The translations under genes were made by a program, and so were the position numbers. DNA of 64,000 nucleotides from Archilochus colubris (lineage: Eukaryota; Chordata; Aves; Apodiformes; Trochilidae), in assembly GCA_023079485.1 (NCBI GenBank), contig CM041084.1:135190792-135254791 (forward strand), given 5' to 3'. The notes under the pieces were generated by a model. The model did not search any database, was not told where the DNA came from, and worked only from the letters and a program-made list of their open reading frames with translations. Shown here piece after piece: positions 56,873-64,000 of the stretch. How positions within the stretch are numbered: the first letter of the stretch is position 1; each line of letters opens with the position of its first letter.

Positions 56873-57634
56873 GTTCATCAATGACCTGGACAAAGGGACA
56901 GAAAGTATCCTCAGCAGGTTCACTGATAATACAGAACTGGAAGGGGTGGCTGACACTCCAGAGGTCTGTGCTGCCACCCAGTGTGACTTAGTCAAGATTG
57001 CTGAGCAGAGAAGAAACTAATGAGGTTTAACAACAGCAAGTGTGGGGTCCTCTGCTTGGAGAGGAAGAACCCCAAGCACCAGTATAGGTTAGGGGTGGAC
57101 TTGCTGGAAAGCAGTTCTGGGGACAAGGATCTGGGAGTCCTGATAGATGGTGAATTACCCATGAGCCAGCAGTTTGCCCTTGTTGCCAGGAAACCCAATG
57201 GAATCCTGGGTTGCATAAAGAAGAGTATGGCCAGTAGGTCCCGGGAGGTCTCCCCTTCCCCTTCTACTCTGCCCTGGTAAGGTCACAGCTGGAATACTGC
57301 ATCCAGTTCTGGGCTCCCCAGCTCAACAGAGACAGGGAACTATGGGAGAGAGTTCAGCAGAGGACAACAAAGATGACTGGGGGACTGGAGTAACTCTCTT
57401 ATGAGGAAAGGCTGAGAGAACTGAGACTCCCGCCCGGAGAAGAGAAGGCTGAAGTTAGATCTTATCAGTCCACAAGAATGTAAAGGGTGGTTGCAAGGAA
57501 GATGGAGCCAGACTCTTCTCCATAGTTCGCAGTGGCAGGACAAGGTGCAATGGTGCAACGGGCACAAACTGGAACACAGGAAGTTCCATTTAAATGTAAG
57601 AAAAAACTTTTTTACTATGAAAGTGACAAGGCAC
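56873..57634 (+). mobile_element. CR1 LINE, RT end and 3' region, lacking its tail
   Basis: The piece opens with the RT palm text FINDLDKGTESILSRF and then continues through the end of ORF2 (a 'gtcctctgcttggagaggaa' block at 57047, the 'ggagtcctgatagatggtga' block at 57134) and the 3' region ('gaggaaaggctgagagaact' at 57403). It stops near 57634 before the tail, where a minus-strand CR1 begins. The catalytic FADD box reads FTDN. It is not functional. Confidence 0.95.
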
Positions 57635-57635
57635 T

Positions 57636-58500
57636 GGATGACCTCTCTTCCCTCCAGTTTGACCAGCGCACCACACAGTTTGGTGTCATTTGGTGAACTT
57701 GCTGAGAGTGTTCTCAATCTTACCATCCATGTCACTGACAGTGAGGTTAAACAGCACCAGTCCCAACACCAACACTTAAGGAGTATCAGGGGATAGTTCT
57801 TAATTCTCCCAGTGAATTGGGCAGCGTGGCCTGAGCCCCTGCTGGTGAAAACTAAGGCACAGAAATCATTGAGTACCTCAGCTTTCTCCATATCCCAGGT
57901 AACCAGTTCTCCCATTTCCTGCTGGAGAGGTCCTACATTTCCCCTGCTCTTTCTTTTATCACTAATATACCTACAGAAGCTTTTCTTGGTGCCTTTAACA
58001 TCCCTGGCCAGATTTAATTCCAGCAGGGCTTTAGCTTTCCTAACCAGATCCCAGGCTGCTCAGAAAACTTCTCTATATTCCTACCAGGCTACCTGTCCTT
58101 TCTTCCACCCTTTGTAGGTTTCCTTTTCATGCCCGAGTTTGTCCAGGAGCTCCTTACTCATCTTGCAGTTTTGCCTGAATTCCTCTTTGTTAGGATCACT
58201 TGAGCTTGGAGAAGGTGATTCTTGACTATTAACCAGCTTTCTTGGGATCCTTTATCCCAAGCAAGTCTCTGAAGAGGTCAGAATCTGCTCCCCAGGAGTC
58301 CAGGGTAACAAGCTTGCTGTGCAGCCTCCTTGCTGCCCAAAGGATCTTGAAGTTGACCATCTCATGTTCACCGCAGCCAAGGCTGCTCTTGAGCTTCACA
58401 TTCCCCACTAACCTTATTGTTAGTAAGAACAGGGCCCAGCACAGCACCTCTCTTTACTGGCTCCTCATTTTGAGAAAGAAGTTATCAGTAACAGGGGGAA
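57636..58500 (-). mobile_element. CR1 LINE, ORF2 fragment
   Basis: Read on the minus strand from 58500, it runs through the ORF2 segment before the RT and reaches the palm region ([14 protein letters not shown]) near 57650. The plus-strand text has the same landmarks as the copy at 2714-4400, for example 'cagatttaattccagcaggg' against 'caagatttaattgtaagggg', so the two are related. A 191-codon open frame that crosses the junction at 57635 is not a gene: it joins this fragment to the antisense of the neighbouring CR1. Confidence 0.95.
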
Positions 58501-58784
58501 AAAGCTTGTTCTTGAGTCCTTCTGGTAAATGTTAACAAGTATACCAAAGAAAAAAACATTGTGCCTGGTACTAAAATTAGATATTCAATAGACCATAGTA
58601 TTCTTTATCTTATACAAAAAATCTTGTTGGGACAGATGAGAACATCCCATATATATAGCTAAAATTTAATGTTAGTCCAATTAAAGCTTTAATGGACTAA
58701 AACTAAATATTGAAAAGCCTCAGTACTAATACTAGTAACTTCTTTAATTAAAGAAATCTAGTATCAATCCCTTCTGGTGTTATA

Positions 58785-59045
58785 TACTAGAAGAGGAGGC
58801 TGAGGAGAGACCTCATTGCTCTCTGCAACTACCTGAAAGGAGGTCAGAGTGAGACAGATGTTGGCCTCTTCTCCCTGGTGACCACAGACAGAACAAGAGG
58901 AAATGGGGCAAAGCTCTGCCAGCGGAGGTTCGGGTTGGATATTAGAAAAAATTTCTTCACAGAAAGAGTGCTTAAAAATTAACAGGCTACCTAGGGAGCT
59001 GATGGAGGTACCATCCCATGGAGTTGTTGGAAAGATGTGTGTTAC
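58785..59045 (+). mobile_element. CR1 LINE, 3' UTR fragment without tail
   Basis: 'gaggctgaggagagacctca', 'ttgctctctgcaactacctg' and 'ttcttcacagaaagagtgct' are the plus-strand CR1 3' region. The copy is cut at both ends and ends near 59045, before the terminal block. Confidence 0.95.
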
Positions 59046-60237
59046 AATGTGTTACACAGCAGCTGCCTGTGTTTGTCAGACCTTTACCATACATGATAGA
59101 TACACAATCACTTCATGAGTAGGAAGATGTTAACAAACAATCCTAAAAGTGGCTCAGGTCAAGATATCTCAGAATCATCTTAACACAGTCCTGATGCCAT
59201 ATCAATACCAAGCATGTGGCCACTTCCCAATATAATGGAAAAGTCATATTTACTGGGCTATGCATAAATAACAGTATTGCCAGACTCAACTAAAAGTACT
59301 TGTGAGGCATAGGAAATAGGAAGGAAACAGTATTTCTCCATGCAGCTGATTCTCACTTATCTTTTTTCCTGAATCCTCAGTATTTCCAGTAACTACAGTA
59401 GTTAAAATGAAAAGCACATATAGGTATGCAATATTCAGACTGGTAAAAGACTGTAATTTTATTTCCTGTACAGCATAAAGGGAAATTTGCATGCAACGCT
59501 GGCTGGAGATAACGTTTAAAATTTAAGTCAAACTACTCCTACTCTGCAGCAAAATTAGCGGCCCCTTGGGTCTTATTAGGAAAAGTTCTTTTAGAATCTG
59601 AAAGTTTTCCTGAGTATCTGCCACTCTAGTTACTCACAGTTAGATATTAAATCCAAATGCAAATGTGTCTTAAAAGAGCTGTTCCTCATATTAGAAGAGT
59701 AATTCAAAATGCTGTCATGTTAGGCTTGAGTCAGTTACTTTATTGCATCTTATTTAAGGGTGGTAATAAGGCAGTGCAAGTCCTGAAATGTCTTTAAAGA
59801 ATAACTCATCATACCAAGTTAAGAGGATGAAAATTAAGCAGCTTGACTCAAAGTACGAGTGATCTTTTTCTGAGAGTTGCCTCCTTCCTATTTCCTATTT
59901 TCTGACTCAGAAAATGTATCAAAGTAGATACTGAAATTTGTCAGAAAAGGCTACTCTTATGCGTAATTTAAAGATAATTTAAATATAATTGCTGTCAAGG
60001 TATCCATGCAGCAGTTAGCTTACTTTGTTTTTTTAATTAATGTTCTGCTCAGTTACTTCTATATCTCAATAGATCTACTGAATTTATCACATAAGATACT
60101 TTTTCAAATTGTTTGTACATATATCTCTAATGACCTCTCCCTCTTCTGCAATGTATCTGTAAGCTAATAAATTTCTTACTCTAATTTTTTGCAACATTCA
60201 TCTCAGAGTGCTTGACAAACATCATCCTTTATGTCAC

Positions 60238-60259
60238 AAAAAAAAAAAAAAAAAAAAAA
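60238..60259. repeat. Run of 22 A
   Basis: Homopolymer about 70 bp before the GC-richer block of unknown origin at 60330. Confidence 0.9.
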
Positions 60260-60329
60260 TCCCAAGCACAAAGAGACAGTATGTTGTTCTCCACCAAAGA
60301 CATCTAAGACAAAACTGGAAACTACCAAG

Positions 60330-60700
60330 GCCTTAAGGATGCCATCCTAGCCCTGACTAGCCCTTCCTGAGGACCCTGATACCCTCTGCCCTTGGACCAA
60401 AGAGCCCCATCCCAGCTCAGTCTAAGCCAGCCCTGGGTATGTCCCTGGGCATCTCCTTTTGGCTGGGCTCCTGGAGGGACCCTGAACTTGGTTCATCACT
60501 TACCATGTTGGGGACTGTCAACTCACTCTGCTCTCAAAGTCACTGGATCTGACCCATGTTCAGAACCTACAGAACCGTGCATCATCAATGAGAGCATGGC
60601 CTGTGTGGGATCACCCTTGACTCCCGGATGTCCTACCTCCAGGCAGAAATTGAATTTAAATATCCGAATTACACTGCTCTAATCATTAATACTGCATTAT
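60330..60700. other. GC-richer block of unknown origin
   Basis: About 370 bp with much higher GC than its flanks follow 70 bp after a 22-base A run. The plus strand holds a 96-codon open frame without recognisable domains. Just after the block there are AATAAA- and ATTAAA-like hexamers (about 60710-60728). It could be an LTR or another retroposed sequence. No family is recognised. Confidence 0.4.
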
Positions 60701-62114
60701 ATTTTTACAATAAATTCTCTCAATTAAACAGCGCTATGAATTTGCAGTTTTTCTGTGTGCTTCATCTTACCTCACTTACCTATTTGTAACATTCATATTC
60801 AAATGTTCTCTCACTGCAACTAGAGAAACCCTTCTTGTATCTTTTGCGTGGATTTGAAATAGATGTATACACGTTAAAATTATTTTACTCAAGTCACACG
60901 TATGAAGTGCACTTCATACAAGTTCATACAATTTCAAGTTACAATTTTTATAAATATTTTCTTCCAAAGACTAAATGCTGCTCTTAGAGATGAGCACACA
61001 CAGAGACACCACTGCAGGTATCCCATTGCCAGTCACCTGTGTTTTTTTCACCAAATCAGAGTAGGACACTGTGATCCATGTCACAGCATTCTAACCTCTC
61101 CATGGTCTGGAACCACACACTCTGGGAGCCTTAACTATTCTGATATGCCAGTTGGAAAGTCTGCAAATATTCAGATCTAATAACTGATAAAAGATAATTT
61201 ATAATATTAGAGATCTGTTAAGACTGACTTTTAATGTATTGCAGTTCAGGAGTGTAATGACATGGAAGACAGCCAGAGCAGAATCAAAAGCGTGGGCAGG
61301 AGAAAGCAAGTTTAGGCTCCACAGATCTCTCAGAGTACTTTAGCCCTAACTTTGACTCCCATCCTAGCATGACAAAGAGAATAAATGATAGGCTGACTGC
61401 TCTACAGCAGCAGCTAATGATATACATTGTTTCACTATTTCTTTTCTTTTTTTTTTTTTTTAAGCAAGTCATACAGGGAAATATCTGATTAGGAAACATG
61501 AAAAGATTTATGTAACTGCTAATGCAGTTTTAAAAGCTGTATAAATACCAAATATTACTTATTTTTGCAAATGAACCTGCATTAACATTTTTTGTCAGCT
61601 ATTTAAGAATTCAGCCCTTTTTAGCATTTTCATTAACCCTATACGCAACTTAAGATGGTTGTGCAGGCCAGATTCTATAATAAGGATTTAGTTTTGCACA
61701 CATAGAAGCATGCACATGCATACACACAATTATGTGACTGGTGGACACAAGGACATAATGTTCACTGATGTTTGTTATGACTATTTACTTTTTCTGTTTT
61801 CCTGATGTACTTACTAGGTATTATTCATCTGTATAGGTTATGTTATATATACATAACTCCTTATGTTGTATTTATACCTTTGTCTTCTTTATTTAATCTA
61901 CTACATTTTATAGTTGCCTGAAGTAATCTCACACTGATGAGATATGCATGTTCCCTTTAATTTTTCAGAATTTTGAAATACACTTCTATCCTCATAGAGC
62001 CTTCAACCTCCCCACAGCTCAGTATCATCAATGGTATTTATGCATAATTCTTACTCTGTTATCCTAACCAGTAACTATTCTTTGTATGCATTTTCCCATT
62101 TGTCAAGGCTTAAA

Positions 62115-62545
62115 AGTCTGGGGGGACTATGGACAGAATTCCTTTCTATCCCACGCCCCACAAAGGGAAGATAAAAGGGGAATAAAGACTTTAAGTTGGA
62201 ACCTGAAGACGATTGGATACAGATTTTACTAACAAAAGTGAAAGGAAACACAAAGGTTAAATTAACAAAAAATACAAATTTATACAATTTTTAAATTTCA
62301 TATATATATATATATGTACAACCCTATGGATAGCATATGGCAAGCTGACTGTAACGAACAGCAGCACATCCACAAGAAGTGGGAAGAAAACAAGGCCGTA
62401 GTTGCTGACTTTCTGGTCTTTTATAGAGTATGGCAGGAAACGAGAGGGAACAGATCCCTCCTGTTGTGTTCTGCCCCTCACAGAGTCCAAGTACCCTCCT
62501 TCTTTAGTTCCTCCTGTTCAGTGACACCAGTTAACTACAGCACGT
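62115..62545. other. Block of unknown origin, possible old mobile element
   Basis: A G-rich start (62118) leads into an A-rich middle with a TA-alternating patch (about 62298-62317) and then a GC-richer end (62380-62545). The style is LTR-like on the minus strand, but no landmark is secure. Confidence 0.2.
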
Positions 62546-62586
62546 ATTTAGAGACAGCACTTTGCCTTTTTTCCACTAGCTTGTAA

Positions 62587-62587
62587 T

Positions 62588-62618
<31 letters not shown>

Positions 62619-62622
62619 AAAA
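62587..62622. repeat. AAAT microsatellite
   Basis: About eight uninterrupted AAAT (ATAA) units. Confidence 0.95.
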
Positions 62623-63575
62623 GGTTTCTAAAATACGATCAGATTTTGCATTAAACAATTTTTCATCACTTTCTCCATTATTCCTTTCCAGGATTCAGAG
62701 CTAACATTTTCTTACAACTTGCCACGTGTCCCTGTCCTTTTGCATTATTTGCTTTGCAAAGAGGGCCTGTTTTCCCTTGTTTTCTTTTTACTTACAACGT
62801 ATTTATGGGCTCTGTCCATCACTGTCTCTTAAATCCTTTCGTAGCTGTAATTCAACAATTGTGATAACCTTTGTATTCTCCCGGCTTCCTGTCATTTTAT
62901 GATTTTATTCCTTAGTTATATAGTTCTTTTCTAATTTTTCATAAACTTTCTGATATATTTATCCTTGTGGCTGTACTGGGAGCTCTAATAGTCCCTAATT
63001 ATGATTTATATCTTTCTTTTGTATTGGGAAAGCCTGCTATCTGCTATTTAATATATTCACTTCTACTTACTGTCACATCTTCTGCAGGTTATCTTTTTTT
63101 TTTTCTTAAGCTTGTTTTGGTGGGTTTTTTAACATCTCTTGTCCTTGTGCTTAGTACTTATGTCTATTTACTCATCAATAATAAGGTTATTTCATTTTAA
63201 ATTACCTTCATCCTTCATAGTCTTACATAGATTCTTCTTTTCTCATACTCTGCTAAAATTTCTGCAATGAAGAAATCCTGTAGCTTGTTTCTAAAAATTT
63301 ATTTGGCCCATATCCAACCACTCTTTTCTTTCAATTTATTTGAGGACAACTAAAATCCCACTTTTCATCAAATAAAGTCCTTTGCATTTTTCTGAAAATT
63401 TTTCAGAAGAGAAAGAATGCCTTGCCCTTCTAATTTAACATTCAATACTGACAGCACTGCACTTTTTTTTCTCTTTTCTTTTTTTTTTGATAATAGATAG
63501 ATGTTAAGATAGAATACCAATGGCTATATCCAAGAAATCCATCTATATTTATTTCTTGATTGACTTGATGTATGA

Positions 63576-63603
63576 ACATATATATATACATATATATATA
63601 TAG
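63576..63603. repeat. TA dinucleotide-rich repeat
   Basis: An alternating TA tract with one interruption (tatatatatacatatatata). A similar short tract is at 24183-24206. Confidence 0.9.
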
Positions 63604-64000
63604 ACACATACCAGATATTTGATACAATCCCTCTACCTCCTTTTTTGTCAATTTGATGCAATACCTTTTAAAGTAACGTATTTTTAGCTGGCTGCTCTGA
63701 TTTCTTTTAGGGTTACTCTCAGACTTCAGCTGAAAGTATATGTTCCTAAGTATTTTTTAATGGAAAAAAAAAAATATATCTTTATATATGCATCATTTTT
63801 TCAATGGTAAAACATCACTGAATTCACAAATTTGGGAATGTAAGCTTATTGTATTGCATCTTTTAAAAACAGAATACTATAGTGTGCTGCACTAATTCAC
63901 AGTTTTGGAGACAAAGTCACCAAAACCAAATGGAATGGCAACTTTCCATTGTATGGCTATAAATGTCTAACATATCGACTGTAGTAACAAAAATAATATT

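Noticed and set aside
57340..57915. Longest open frame in the window, 191 codons on the minus strand
   Set aside because: It runs across the junction of two oppositely oriented CR1 fragments, partly antisense to one of them. It shows no continuous domain.
56873..58500. Twin-priming (5' inversion) of a single CR1 to explain the convergent pieces
   Set aside because: In twin priming the inverted 5' part lies before the 3' part. Here the inverted part lies after it and the 3' tail is missing, so the geometry does not fit.
62587..62622. CRISPR-like or regulatory repeat array
   Set aside because: It is a plain AAAT microsatellite without spacers. The window is vertebrate intron DNA.
62967..63200. 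Plus-strand 77-codon hydrophobic frame resembling membrane segments
   Set aside because: It lies in a pyrimidine-rich stretch where T-rich codons produce Leu/Phe/Val/Ser by composition alone.

Overview
The window reads as nuclear DNA of a bird (another sauropsid cannot be excluded). It is AT-rich, has no long open reading frames, and carries CR1-type LINE fragments in both orientations. Several of these end in the ATTCTATG-like 3' tail typical of avian CR1. It is not prokaryotic: there are no operons, and almost all open frames of 60-190 codons are chance or antisense frames, many of them inside CR1 copies.

The window lies inside one giant gene, CSMD3 (CUB and Sushi multiple domains 3), transcribed from the minus strand. 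Five consecutive coding exons can be placed by protein similarity (compared from memory with human CSMD3), by AG/GT splice borders and by unbroken reading phase. In transcript order they are 51489-51377 (end of a CUB domain, 113 bp), 34506-34198 (Ser/Thr-rich linker, 309 bp), 22727-22650 (basic linker, 78 bp), 18046-17959 (linker end plus start of a Sushi domain, 88 bp) and 8978-8854 (rest of that Sushi domain, 125 bp). Joined in order they give one uninterrupted frame. The introns between them are about 16.9, 11.5, 4.6 and 9.0 kb. At least 12.5 kb of the upstream intron and 8.9 kb of the downstream intron also fall in the window. I saw no other exon.

The rest is intron. CR1 copies sit at about 0.2-1.5, 2.7-4.4, 6.1-7.2, 9.3, 14.5-15.6, 16.3-17.0, 30.7, 39.1-40.0, 40.8-41.2, 42.5-43.4 and 56.8-59.0 kb. 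LTR-like pieces are probable at about 46.0-46.5 and 48.8-48.9 kb, and GC-richer blocks of unknown origin lie at about 19.1-19.4, 60.3-60.7 and 62.1-62.5 kb. Small features include long A/T runs, short tandem repeats, a 40-bp tandem duplication and three perfect AT-rich hairpins.

I found no new biological system. The observations most worth checking concern the 309-bp linker exon. It is frame-neutral, has a weak acceptor and a weak donor, and encodes an RRRPR motif in an exposed linker. It could therefore be an alternatively spliced, possibly protease-sensitive, spacer between CUB and Sushi modules.
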